The notes: a model not told the origin generated them from the letters alone. Shown: positions 1 to 5,865, numbered from the stretch's first letter. The stretch is DNA of 8,430 bases from Geobacter sp. (GCA_012026855.1 VEOV01000311.1:1-8430), one strand, 5' to 3'. A program made the numbers and translations.

Positions 1-27
1 GGATAGCAGCTGCAGGCGGGCTGTCAA
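1..27 (-). promoter_or_regulatory. Possible leftward sigma-70 promoter at the window edge
   Basis: Read on the minus strand there is an exact TTGACA (plus-strand tgtcaa, 22-27), a 16-nt spacer, and then TATCC running off the window at position 1. TGC directly before it would make an extended -10 of the form TGnTATnnn. It lies just downstream of mutM and points the same way, so it would serve the next minus-strand gene, outside the window. The last base of the -10 is not visible and no transcript start can be seen, so this is a candidate only. No open reading frame of note is seen in 1-63, and no clear terminator hairpin follows mutM. Confidence 0.35.
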
Positions 28-63
28 GGGTGGGGCATCAGTGCGGCGCTTGGCATTACAGGG

Positions 64-879
64 CTATTGCTGGCATTTCGGGCACCAGACGGTTGAGCGG
101 TTGCCCAGCCTGCTCTCCTGCAGTGCCGTGCCGCAGACGGAGCACGGCTTGCCCCCTCGGCCGTAGGCGTGCAGCTTGAGGCTGAAGTAGCCCGGCTGTC
201 CGGCGGCATCCAGGTAGTCGTGCAGCGTCGTCCCGCCAAGGGCAATTGCTTCCGTCAGCACCTGTCTAATGGCTGCGGTCAGCCGCTCCGTTTCTGCCGG
301 CGCCAGGCTGCCGACCGCCCTGGCAGGGTTGATGCCCGCCAGGAACAGCGCCTCGTTGGCGTAGATGTTCCCCACCCCGACGACAATTTTGCTGTTCATG
401 ATGAACAGCTTGGTGGCCACGCTTCGCTTGCGGGAGCGCTTGAAGAGATACTCTGCCGTGAAGTCGGCGGAGAGCGGTTCCGGACCCAGTTCTGCGAGCA
501 GAGGGTGCTGCAGCGGTTCCCCTGTCAGCCAGAGCAGGGTGCCGAACTTGCGGGGGTCGGTAAACCGGAGGGTGGTGTTGTTATCAAAATGCAGCTCCAC
601 ATGATCGTGTTTGCCTGGGGCGGAGTCAGAGGGGACAAGCCGCAGATGGCCGGTCATGCCGAGATGCAGCAGCAGGGTGCCGTCGCTGCAGGTAAAGAGC
701 AGGTATTTGCCGCGCCGCTCGATGGCTTCGATCCGTTGGCCTGCAAGCTGCCGGGGCAGTTCAGCCGACAACGGCAGACGCAGCTTGGCGGCACGCAGGG
801 TGATCCCGGTGACGGTGCGTCCGGTAAGGTGCGGGACGATACCTCGCCTGGTGGTTTCTACTTCTGGCAGTTCGGGCAT
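64..879 (-). CDS. mutM: Formamidopyrimidine-DNA glycosylase (Fpg/MutM)
   Basis: Bifunctional base-excision-repair enzyme that removes 8-oxoguanine and formamidopyrimidines from DNA and cuts the abasic site by beta/delta elimination. The reading frame is open up to 981, but the start is set at 879 because the mature enzyme needs proline directly after the initiator Met. The N-terminus MPELPEVET gives the nucleophile Pro2 and catalytic Glu3. Lys58 (RRGKYLL) matches the conserved Lys57 of E. coli numbering. A helix-two-turn-helix segment is visible around VGVGNIYANEALF. The C-terminus has the zinc finger Cys246-x2-Cys249-x16-Cys266-x2-Cys269, with the conserved Arg261 in NRSTVWCPKC. The length, 271 aa, is normal for the family and no key residue is missing. 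It is transcribed away from the receiver gene across a 96-bp spacer. The Shine-Dalgarno signal is weak (AAGAG or AAAG some bases upstream). Identification is very secure. Confidence 0.97.
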   Translation of the reverse strand: MPELPEVETTRRGIVPHLTGRTVTGITLRAAKLRLPLSAELPRQLAGQRIEAIERRGKYLLFTCSDGTLLLHLGMTGHLRLVPSDSAPGKHDHVELHFDNNTTLRFTDPRKFGTLLWLTGEPLQHPLLAELGPEPLSADFTAEYLFKRSRKRSVATKLFIMNSKIVVGVGNIYANEALFLAGINPARAVGSLAPAETERLTAAIRQVLTEAIALGGTTLHDYLDAAGQPGYFSLKLHAYGRGGKPCSVCGTALQESRLGNRSTVWCPKCQQ

Positions 880-975
880 AACCATCTTTATATATCTCTT
901 TGCAGGCAAACAGTAGACTTTCATTTTCCGATTAAATCCGTTAATATTACGCTTTAAATCTTCGCAGGGGTCCTG
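880..975. promoter_or_regulatory. AT-rich divergent spacer with probable promoters for mutM and the receiver operon
   Basis: This is the only spacer between the divergent mutM and response-regulator starts, so promoters for both directions should lie here. It is clearly richer in A/T than its flanks. TAATATTA at 942-949 is a perfect 8-bp palindrome and could supply a -10-like TAATAT in either direction, but no good -35 hexamer sits at 16-18 nt from it. A Shine-Dalgarno AGGGG (966-970) lies 5 nt before the ATG at 976. The promoter role is inferred from gene layout, not from strong consensus matches. Confidence 0.35.
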
Positions 976-1383
976 ATGCACTCTTCACCCGTTAAAATTC
1001 TGCTCATTGATGACGATGCTTTTTTTCTGAAGGTTTTGTCAGAGGCGTTCAGCGGCAGCGGTTTCGAGGTTACCACCGCTCCTGACGGCAATGCAGGGGT
1101 GAAAGCGTTCATAGAAGGCAGGCCTGATGTGGTGGTTTGCGATCTGATCATGCCGGGCATGGGGGGGGTCAGCACCTGTATGGCCATCAGGAAAGTTGCC
1201 GGCGCCAGCGAGCCGATTATCGCCCTGCTTACTTCCATGTTCAAGGGCCCCCCGCGCATGTTGGCCGCCCCGGAGATGGGGGCCAAAGTCCATATCCCCA
1301 AATCAACCCATCCGTTGAATGTTGTCGTGCTCATTGAGCAGCTTCTCGCAAGGCCGGGAGATGGCGCAGCCAATGCCGCCTGA
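976..1383 (+). CDS. Stand-alone response-regulator receiver (CheY-like) protein
   Basis: Single-domain receiver of 135 aa with no output domain. The acidic pocket is Asp12-Asp13-Asp14 (ILLIDDD), and the phosphoacceptor is Asp56 (VVVCDLIMPGMGG). Thr86 or Ser87 in IALLTS fills the switch position, and Lys109 (HIPKS) is the conserved lysine. The usual Lys-Pro is Lys-Ser here, and the beta4-alpha4 stretch (TSMFKGPPRMLAAPEMG) is unlike the common form. It would take phosphate from an unseen histidine kinase and act by protein contact. AGGGG lies 5 nt before the ATG. The gene overlaps the FAD oxidoreductase start by about 23 nt, so the two are likely co-transcribed and translationally coupled. The receiver fold is certain; the output and partner kinase cannot be told from this window. 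Confidence 0.93.
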   Translation: MHSSPVKILLIDDDAFFLKVLSEAFSGSGFEVTTAPDGNAGVKAFIEGRPDVVVCDLIMPGMGGVSTCMAIRKVAGASEPIIALLTSMFKGPPRMLAAPEMGAKVHIPKSTHPLNVVVLIEQLLARPGDGAANAA

Positions 1384-2968
1384 GAATAAAATCTTCATCC
1401 TGCGCAATACCCACCTTTCCCTGGATGAGGACGAGGCCGCACTGCAGAGCAAAATTGCCGCGCGCCTCAAGCTCCACCCGGATGACATTGTTGCCTGCAG
1501 AATTACCCGCAAAGGGGTTGATGCACGCAAGAAATCAGCCATCAAACTGGTCTATACCGTTGCACTAACTTTGAAAAATACCGCCAGCCTCAGGGTGCCG
1601 GATGCCGTTGCTCCTGACCTTGAAGAGCTGCTGCCAGCGCCATCACCTCTTCCTGGCCGGGTTGCTCCGTCCGGGCGGATTGTCATTGTCGGCAGCGGTC
1701 CGGCCGGCATGTTCGCTGCCCTGCGGCTGGTGGACTGCGGTGCTGCGCCGATTCTGCTGGAGCGTGGCCGGGGGATAGAGGAACGGGTCAGGGACGTGGA
1801 GCGGTTCTGGCGTGACGGCATTCTGGACTGCGAAAGCAACGTGCAGTTTGGCGAAGGGGGGGCAGGCACCTTTTCCGACGGCAAGTTGACCACCCGGGTG
1901 CGTGATGCCAACAGCGGTTATGTGCTGCGGCGTTTTGTCGAGTTTGGCGCCCCGGCGGAGATAGAGTGGCTGGCAAAACCCCACATCGGCAGCGACCGGC
2001 TCAGAGCGGTGATGCTGAATATGCGCAAGTATCTGCTCTCCAGGGGGGTCGACGTCCGCTTCGGGGCAAAAATGACCGGCATCACCCTGCACCAGGGGCG
2101 GATGGCCGGCGTGGTGATCAACGACAGCTGCGAAGAGCCGTGCGATGCTCTGTTGCTGGCGCCGGGGCACAGCAGCCGCGATACCTATGCCATGCTGGAG
2201 AAAAGCGGCGTGGCGCTGGAGCAGAAACCTTTTGCCGTCGGCTTCCGGGTGGAGCACCCCCAGGAGCTGATCAATTCCATCCAGTACGGTCTCAAGGGAC
2301 ATCCGAAGCTCCCCCAGGCCGATTACGCCCTTGCCTGGAACGCTCCGGACGGCGGCCGCTCTGCCTACTCGTTCTGCATGTGTCCGGGAGGGGTGGTCAT
2401 CGGCTGCTCCACCGAGCCGGAGACCATCGTTACCAACGGCATGAGCAACCTGGCCAGGGCCAGCGGGGTGGCCAACAGCGCCCTGGTGGCAACAGTCAGG
2501 ACAACCGATTTTGGCAGCAGTGCCCCCCTGGCCGGGGTCGAGTTCCAGAGGAAGTACGAGCAGGCCGCCTTCAAGCTGGGGGGGGGCGGTTACCGGGCTC
2601 CGGCCCAGAGTCTCCCTGCCTTTCTCGGCAGGAAGAAGGGGGCCCTAGAGTCGACCTTCAGGCCCGGAGTTACCGAGGCAGAGTTGGCCGGGATTTTCCC
2701 GGAGTACATCACCGCTACTCTGCAAAGCGGTATCGAGGCATTCGACCGGAAGATGCGCGGCTTTATCACGGCCGAGGCAACACTGATCGGCGTCGAGAGC
2801 CGCACGTCAGCGCCGGTAAGAATTGTGCGGGGCGAGGACTTTCAATCAACGGCAGTTGCCGGGCTTTATCCCTGCGGTGAGGGGGCCGGCTATGCGGGCG
2901 GCATCATGAGCGCAGCGCTGGACGGCATCAGGGTGGCTGACGCCATTGCGGCAAAAACGACAGAGTAA
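1361..2968 (+). CDS. Uncharacterised FAD-dependent oxidoreductase (COG2509-type)
   Basis: Probable cytosolic flavoprotein dehydrogenase of about 535 aa. An N-terminal domain of roughly 100 residues (KIFILRN...LSLDEDE) of the kind found in this family comes first. Next is the FAD-binding Rossmann motif G111-S-G-P-A-G116 (VIVGSGPAGMFAALRL), ending in a beta2 acidic LLERGRG segment. A FGEGGAGTFSDGKL stretch follows, and the C-terminal FAD-contacting motif is PCGEGAGYAGG...GIRVADAI. No membrane segment or signal peptide is visible. The substrate is unknown for the family as far as I can tell. The start is ambiguous: ATG 1361 (AAGG 7 nt upstream) or ATG 1373 (GGGAG 12 nt upstream). Both overlap the receiver gene, which points to coupling. 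The next gene begins 10 nt after its stop. A run of 9 G (2578-2586) and one of 7 G lie inside the gene. Confidence 0.92.
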   Translation: MAQPMPPENKIFILRNTHLSLDEDEAALQSKIAARLKLHPDDIVACRITRKGVDARKKSAIKLVYTVALTLKNTASLRVPDAVAPDLEELLPAPSPLPGRVAPSGRIVIVGSGPAGMFAALRLVDCGAAPILLERGRGIEERVRDVERFWRDGILDCESNVQFGEGGAGTFSDGKLTTRVRDANSGYVLRRFVEFGAPAEIEWLAKPHIGSDRLRAVMLNMRKYLLSRGVDVRFGAKMTGITLHQGRMAGVVINDSCEEPCDALLLAPGHSSRDTYAMLEKSGVALEQKPFAVGFRVEHPQELINSIQYGLKGHPKLPQADYALAWNAPDGGRSAYSFCMCPGGVVIGCSTEPETIVTNGMSNLARASGVANSALVATVRTTDFGSSAPLAGVEFQRKYEQAAFKLGGGGYRAPAQSLPAFLGRKKGALESTFRPGVTEAELAGIFPEYITATLQSGIEAFDRKMRGFITAEATLIGVESRTSAPVRIVRGEDFQSTAVAGLYPCGEGAGYAGGIMSAALDGIRVADAIAAKTTE

Positions 2969-2972
2969 AGGA
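2967..2972 (+). promoter_or_regulatory. Ribosome binding site that sets the GTG start of the YhaM-type gene
   Basis: AAAGGA ends 6 nt before GTG 2979 and shares its first two bases with the TAA stop of the FAD oxidoreductase. It picks GTG 2979 over the in-frame TTG at 2946, which would run 23 nt into the preceding gene with no better signal. Confidence 0.7.
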
Positions 2973-2978
2973 CAACTT

Positions 2979-4064
2979 GTGAGCAAAATTTTTATCAAGG
3001 ATATCAAGGACAGGGACCAGGTAACCGGGGTTTTTCTCGTCAAGGAGAAGATCACGGCCATGGCCAAGAACGGCAAGCCGTACATGAACCTGAAGCTGAT
3101 GGATAAAACCGGCGACGTGGATGCCAAAATCTGGGACAACGTCGATCAGGTTACCCAGCTTTTCGAGAAGAACGACTTTCTCAAGGTCGCTGCCAAAGCC
3201 TCCATCTATCTGGGCAAGATGCAGCTGGTTATCAGCGACCTGCGCCGGGTGCCGGAGGAAGAGGTGGTGCTGGCCGACTTCCTCCCGGAGACGGAGCGGG
3301 ACATCCAGGAGATGGAAGCCGAGCTGCAGGCGCTATTGGCCACACTGCAGAACAGCTGGCTGCGTCGTTTGCTGGGGGACATCTTCAGCGATCCGCAGAT
3401 CTGGCCGCTCTACCGGGTGGCACCGGCAGCCAAGGGGATGCACCATGTCTACCTTGGGGGGCTGCTGGAGCACTCCCTGGCGGTCGCCAAGCTGGTGGAC
3501 GCGGTCGCGCCGCTCTACGGGGTGTTCAACCGCGATCTGCTCATTTCCGGGGCGCTGCTGCACGACCTGGGCAAGGTCAGGGAGATGAAGTTCGCCCGTG
3601 CCTTTGACTACAGCGACGAAGGGAAGCTGATCGGCCACATCACCATCGGTGTAGAGATGATCCACGAGAAGATCAGCCAGATTGACGACTTTCCGCCTGA
3701 GCTGGCCATGCACCTGAAACACCTGATCCTCTCCCACCACGGCCAGTACGAGTACGGCTCCCCCAAGAGGCCGAAAACCCTGGAAGCAACGGTGCTCAAC
3801 TACCTTGACGACCTGGATTCCAAGATCAACGGCATCAGGACCCACATCAACAAAGAGGGGGAGATGCAGGGGAACTGGACCGCCTATCACCGTCTTTACG
3901 ATCGTTATTTTTATGTGGACCGGAGCGAAGAGAGCCGTGAGGTGGAGGTCATCCCCGAGCCTGAACCTGAACCGGTGCGCAGACCGGAGCCGGCCCAGGA
4001 GCGGAAGAGTTTCAGCAACAGCCCCTTTGCCGCCCTGAAAAACGATGAGCCGGAACTGTTCTGA
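2979..4064 (+). CDS. 3'-5' exoribonuclease, YhaM-type (OB fold plus HD domain)
   Basis: Predicted metal-dependent nuclease of 361 aa that trims RNA, and possibly single-stranded DNA, from the 3' end, by analogy with Bacillus subtilis YhaM. An OB-fold nucleic-acid-binding domain fills roughly residues 10-90 (VTGVFLVKEK...NLKLMDKTGDVDAKIWDN). A helical linker follows, then an HD phosphohydrolase domain. Visible metal ligands are His155/His156 and His165 (HHVYLGGLLEH), the His195-Asp196 pair (LLHDLGK), a GHITIG motif, and His253-His254 (LILSHHG). The C-terminal 45 residues or so are a Pro/Glu-rich low-complexity tail (PEPEPEPVRRPEP), which makes it longer than the about 314-aa Bacillus protein. 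It is the last gene of the probable three-gene transcript. Family assignment is strong; the RNA substrate is not known. Confidence 0.92.
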   Translation: MSKIFIKDIKDRDQVTGVFLVKEKITAMAKNGKPYMNLKLMDKTGDVDAKIWDNVDQVTQLFEKNDFLKVAAKASIYLGKMQLVISDLRRVPEEEVVLADFLPETERDIQEMEAELQALLATLQNSWLRRLLGDIFSDPQIWPLYRVAPAAKGMHHVYLGGLLEHSLAVAKLVDAVAPLYGVFNRDLLISGALLHDLGKVREMKFARAFDYSDEGKLIGHITIGVEMIHEKISQIDDFPPELAMHLKHLILSHHGQYEYGSPKRPKTLEATVLNYLDDLDSKINGIRTHINKEGEMQGNWTAYHRLYDRYFYVDRSEESREVEVIPEPEPEPVRRPEPAQERKSFSNSPFAALKNDEPELF

Positions 4065-4081
4065 GCCTGCTGTTTGTCGGT

Positions 4082-4097
4082 GCCTCCCCTCGGAGGC
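4082..4097 (+). terminator. Small GC-rich hairpin after the exoribonuclease gene, weak terminator candidate
   Basis: GCCTCC (4082-4087) pairs perfectly with GGAGGC (4092-4097) around a CCTC loop, 17 nt after the TGA of the exoribonuclease gene. No T-run follows (TTCCCACC), so it is not a classical intrinsic terminator. It may stabilise a 3' end or do nothing. Confidence 0.25.
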
Positions 4098-4131
4098 TTC
4101 CCACCTCGTAGTTGAAATCGACCGGAAAGTG

Positions 4132-4158
4132 AATTGTCTCCGCAGCGCGGAGACAATT
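4132..4158. repeat. Perfect 12-bp inverted repeat with 3-nt loop (hairpin A)
   Basis: AATTGTCTCCGC (4132-4143) and GCGGAGACAATT (4147-4158) are exact reverse complements separated by AGC. No T-tract follows, so it is a poor intrinsic terminator. It lies in the 211-bp spacer upstream of the Bro-N gene, about 118 nt before its ATG. Its right arm shares ATT (4156-4158) with the left arm of the next inverted repeat. It could act as an operator, an RNA structure in the leader, or a relic of a small mobile repeat. Confidence 0.8.
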
Positions 4159-4180
4159 GTCGTATCACTGCTACGACAAT
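4156..4180. repeat. Perfect 9-bp inverted repeat interlocked with hairpin A (hairpin B)
   Basis: ATTGTCGTA (4156-4164) and TACGACAAT (4172-4180) are exact reverse complements around a 7-nt loop. At the junction with hairpin A the sequence GACAATTGTC (4152-4161) is a perfect 10-bp palindrome. All four arms of A and B therefore carry ATTGTC or GACAAT, and the two hairpins cannot both form fully in one RNA strand. Confidence 0.75.
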
Positions 4181-4275
4181 CGAGTATATGGCTGGAGATG
4201 GCTGACTTTACGACCTTTTTTGTCATGTTCCTGTGATAGCCTGATGTAAAATGCTTTACTGGAGGAGGGAACGGG
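4181..4275 (+). promoter_or_regulatory. AT-rich leader and strong ribosome binding site of the Bro-N gene
   Basis: GGAGGAGG (4261-4268) lies 7 nt before ATG 4276, the strongest Shine-Dalgarno signal in the window and one that fixes the start. Upstream is an AT-rich stretch with TTGTCA (4220-4225) and TAAAAT (4246-4251), but they are about 20 nt apart, too far for a standard sigma-70 pair. A promoter probably lies here, but I cannot place it. No reading frame of its own is supported in 4065-4275. Confidence 0.45.
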
Positions 4276-5109
4276 ATGGTAAAGGAGACTGCAATCAAGC
4301 TGTTTGAGCATCAGCAGATCCGTGCCGAATGGGACGATGCAATGCAGCGCTGGTATTTTGCCATTGTGGATGTAATCGCTGTTTTGACGGGTAGCCAGAA
4401 CCCGCAAGTATACTGGCGAGTGCTGAAAAAACGATTACTTGCGGAAGGCAATGAAACCGTTACAAATTGTAACGCTTTCAAGATGACAGCGCCTGACGGC
4501 AAGAAACGCTTGACCGATGTTGCCGATACTGAACAACTTTTGAGGATGATTCAGTCCATCCCATCCCCCAAGGCCGAACCTTTCAAGCAGTGGCTCGCCC
4601 AGGTCGGCTATGAGCGGATCCGGGAAATTGAAAACCCGGAGCTGGCCCAGGAGCGGATGAAGCAGCTCTATGAGCAGAAGGGGTATCCGAAGGAGTGGAT
4701 CGACAAGCGGCTGCGGGGCATCGCCATCCGCCAGAACCTGACCGATGAGTGGCAGGAGCGGGGCATCAGCACGGAGCGGGATTTCAGTATTCTGACCGCC
4801 GAAATCGCCAAGGCTACCTTTGGTGTCACTCCTTCAGAGCATAAGGATTTCAAGGGACTGACACGGAATAGCGACAATTTGCGGGACCACATGACCGACC
4901 TGGAGCTGATCTTCACCATGCTGGGCGAACGGGTGACTACTGAAATCTCCCAGGCTGAGAAGCCGGACACATTCACAAAAAACCGTAGCGTGGCCCGGCG
5001 GGGCGGCGGTGTAGCCGGTACGGCGCGCAAGGAGACGGAGAAGGAGCTGGGCCGGAGCATTGTCAGCAAGGAGAATTTCCTGCCGAAGAGAGTCAAGGGG
5101 GAGTCTTAA
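4276..5109 (+). CDS. Bro-N domain protein (phage antirepressor-like)
   Basis: Protein of 277 aa resembling bacterial and phage BRO/antirepressor proteins, which bind DNA through an N-terminal Bro-N domain. That domain spans about residues 1-100 (IKLFEHQQIRAEWDDAMQ, WYFAIVDVIAVLTGSQNP, LTDVADTEQLLRMIQSIPSP). The rest is a conserved, charged region seen in chromosomal members of this group: WLAQVGYERIREIENPEL, YPKEWIDKRLRGI, HMTDLELIFTMLGE, then a basic Gly/Arg-rich end (ARRGGGVAGTARKE). The start is fixed by a strong ribosome site. The 5' third is visibly richer in A/T than its neighbours, which fits acquisition from outside. No integrase, transposase, terminal repeat or other phage gene accompanies it. 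Function in the cell is unknown; a transcriptional regulator is an inference from the domain. Confidence 0.88.
   Translation: MVKETAIKLFEHQQIRAEWDDAMQRWYFAIVDVIAVLTGSQNPQVYWRVLKKRLLAEGNETVTNCNAFKMTAPDGKKRLTDVADTEQLLRMIQSIPSPKAEPFKQWLAQVGYERIREIENPELAQERMKQLYEQKGYPKEWIDKRLRGIAIRQNLTDEWQERGISTERDFSILTAEIAKATFGVTPSEHKDFKGLTRNSDNLRDHMTDLELIFTMLGERVTTEISQAEKPDTFTKNRSVARRGGGVAGTARKETEKELGRSIVSKENFLPKRVKGES
4452..4480. repeat. 29-bp imperfect palindrome inside the Bro-N gene
   Basis: The core CGTTACAA-A-TTGTAACG (4458-4474) is a perfect 8-bp dyad centred on 4466. After one mismatch on each side (4457/4475) it extends through TGAAA and TTTCA to 4452 and 4480. It encodes part of the conserved segment NETVTNCNAF, so protein constraint may explain some of it. 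Its ACAA-A-TTGT centre resembles the ACAATTGT core of the upstream repeats. Confidence 0.7.
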
Positions 5110-5112
5110 ATC

Positions 5113-5235
5113 TTGTCCGGATTCAGCCGCAAAGATAACTTTTTTCTGTTAAAAACAGTCCTTTTTATGGCACTGTTCATATTCTCCGGCGCCGCTCTCA
5201 GCGGCTGCCAGCAACCAATTAACAAGCGAGGCACC
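5113..5235 (+). other. In-frame upstream extension resembling a lipoprotein signal peptide
   Basis: Forty-one codons lie in frame, without a stop, ahead of the GloC-like gene. Read from TTG 5113 they give a basic n-region with Arg6, Lys7 and Lys14, a hydrophobic stretch (TVLFMALFIFSGAAL) and the lipobox L-S-G-C at residues 29-32. AAGGGGGAG (5095-5103) lies 9 nt before this TTG, a good Shine-Dalgarno placement inside the end of the Bro-N gene. If used, the hydrolase would be a membrane-anchored lipoprotein. Alternatively this is the remnant of a separate small lipoprotein gene, or a chance reading. A second internal ATG (5167) has no ribosome site. Confidence 0.45.
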
Positions 5236-5865
5236 ATGATATTTGAAACCATAGTTGTCGGCGAGCTGGGGGTGAATTGTTTCATCCTGGCGGACAGTGA
5301 GACCAGGGAAGGGGTTGTCATCGATCCGGGCGCAGATGGGGATCGGATTCTGGGGATGCTCAAGGCAAACGGCGTCAAGCCGCTCTATATCCTCAATACC
5401 CACGGCCATTTCGACCATATCGGCGCCAACCGGCAGGTGGCGGAGGCCACCGGGGCGAAGATCATGATCAATGCCGGGGATGAACCGTTTCTCTCCCGGG
5501 CGTCCCAGTCGGCTACCATGTACGGCCTGACCGCGGAGAATTCGCCTGCTCCGGCCGGTAATCTCAATGACGGCGACGTGATTCGCTTCGGCCGCCACGA
5601 GATCAAAGTGATCCACACTCCGGGCCACTCTGCTGGCGGCTGTTGTCTCTACCTGCAGAAGGAGGGGGTGCTGATCAGCGGTGATACCCTCTTTGCCGAG
5701 TCCATCGGCCGCACCGACCTGCCGGGCGGCTCCCAGACCCAGCTGGTGGGGAATATCAGGACGAAACTGCTGGTGCTGCCGCCGGAAACCAAAGTGTTTC
5801 CCGGACATGGCCCGGCAACCACCATCGAACGCGAGAAGAAATACAACCCGTATCTTGGGGGGTGA
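5236..5865 (+). CDS. GloC-like metallo-beta-lactamase-fold hydrolase
   Basis: Zinc hydrolase of 209 aa resembling E. coli YcbL/GloC, a type II glyoxalase that hydrolyses S-lactoylglutathione-type thioesters. The metal ligands are all present: H56-x-H58-x-D60-H61 (NTHGHFDH), H131 (HTPGHSAGG), D150 (SGDTLF) and H191 (FPGHGP). The conserved start MIFETIVVGELGVNCFIL is where the family normally begins, so ATG 5236 is chosen; GAGG (5228-5231) lies only 4 nt upstream. The frame is open further to TTG 5113, and that extension looks like a lipoprotein signal (separate entry). coaBC follows at once, its ATG 2 nt after this TGA, so the two are probably one transcript. The fold and ligands are certain; the true thiol substrate is not. 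Confidence 0.92.
   Translation: MIFETIVVGELGVNCFILADSETREGVVIDPGADGDRILGMLKANGVKPLYILNTHGHFDHIGANRQVAEATGAKIMINAGDEPFLSRASQSATMYGLTAENSPAPAGNLNDGDVIRFGRHEIKVIHTPGHSAGGCCLYLQKEGVLISGDTLFAESIGRTDLPGGSQTQLVGNIRTKLLVLPPETKVFPGHGPATTIEREKKYNPYLGG

Noticed and set aside
169..957. Long plus-strand open frame opposite mutM
   Set aside because: It is antisense to a secure gene, has composition typical of an out-of-frame reading of high-GC DNA, and shows no recognisable domain.
880..981. Longer mutM reading frame starting at 981
   Set aside because: It would add 34 residues ahead of MPELPEVET; the enzyme needs Pro right after the initiator Met, so 879 is the start.
1966..2880. 304-codon plus-strand frame inside the FAD oxidoreductase gene
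   Set aside because: Out-of-frame shadow of a gene with clear FAD motifs; rich in Arg/Gly/Pro with no domain.
4190..4206. Possible sigma-54 promoter (GG...GC) ahead of the Bro-N gene
   Set aside because: The spacing between GG and GC is off by one and the TGGCAC/TTGCA elements are not there.
4065..4275. CRISPR array or phage attachment site in the spacer
   Set aside because: The repeats are inverted, not regularly spaced direct repeats; no cas gene, integrase, tRNA gene or duplicated flanks are seen.
3333..4298. 321-codon minus-strand frame opposite the exoribonuclease gene
   Set aside because: It mirrors the codon pattern of the HD-domain gene and shows no motif or ribosome site.
4074..5117. 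TTGTC(C)GG at both edges of the Bro-N region as target-site duplication
   Set aside because: The match is about seven bases with a one-base difference and TTGTC recurs throughout the spacer, so it does not mark an insertion boundary.
5137..5170. Possible intrinsic terminator after the Bro-N gene (CTGTT-AAA-AACAG then T-rich)
   Set aside because: The stem is only 5 bp and AT-rich, and it lies within the signal-peptide-like coding stretch; too weak to call.
5149..5808. 219-codon minus-strand frame opposite the GloC-like gene
   Set aside because: Antisense shadow of a gene with complete metal ligands.
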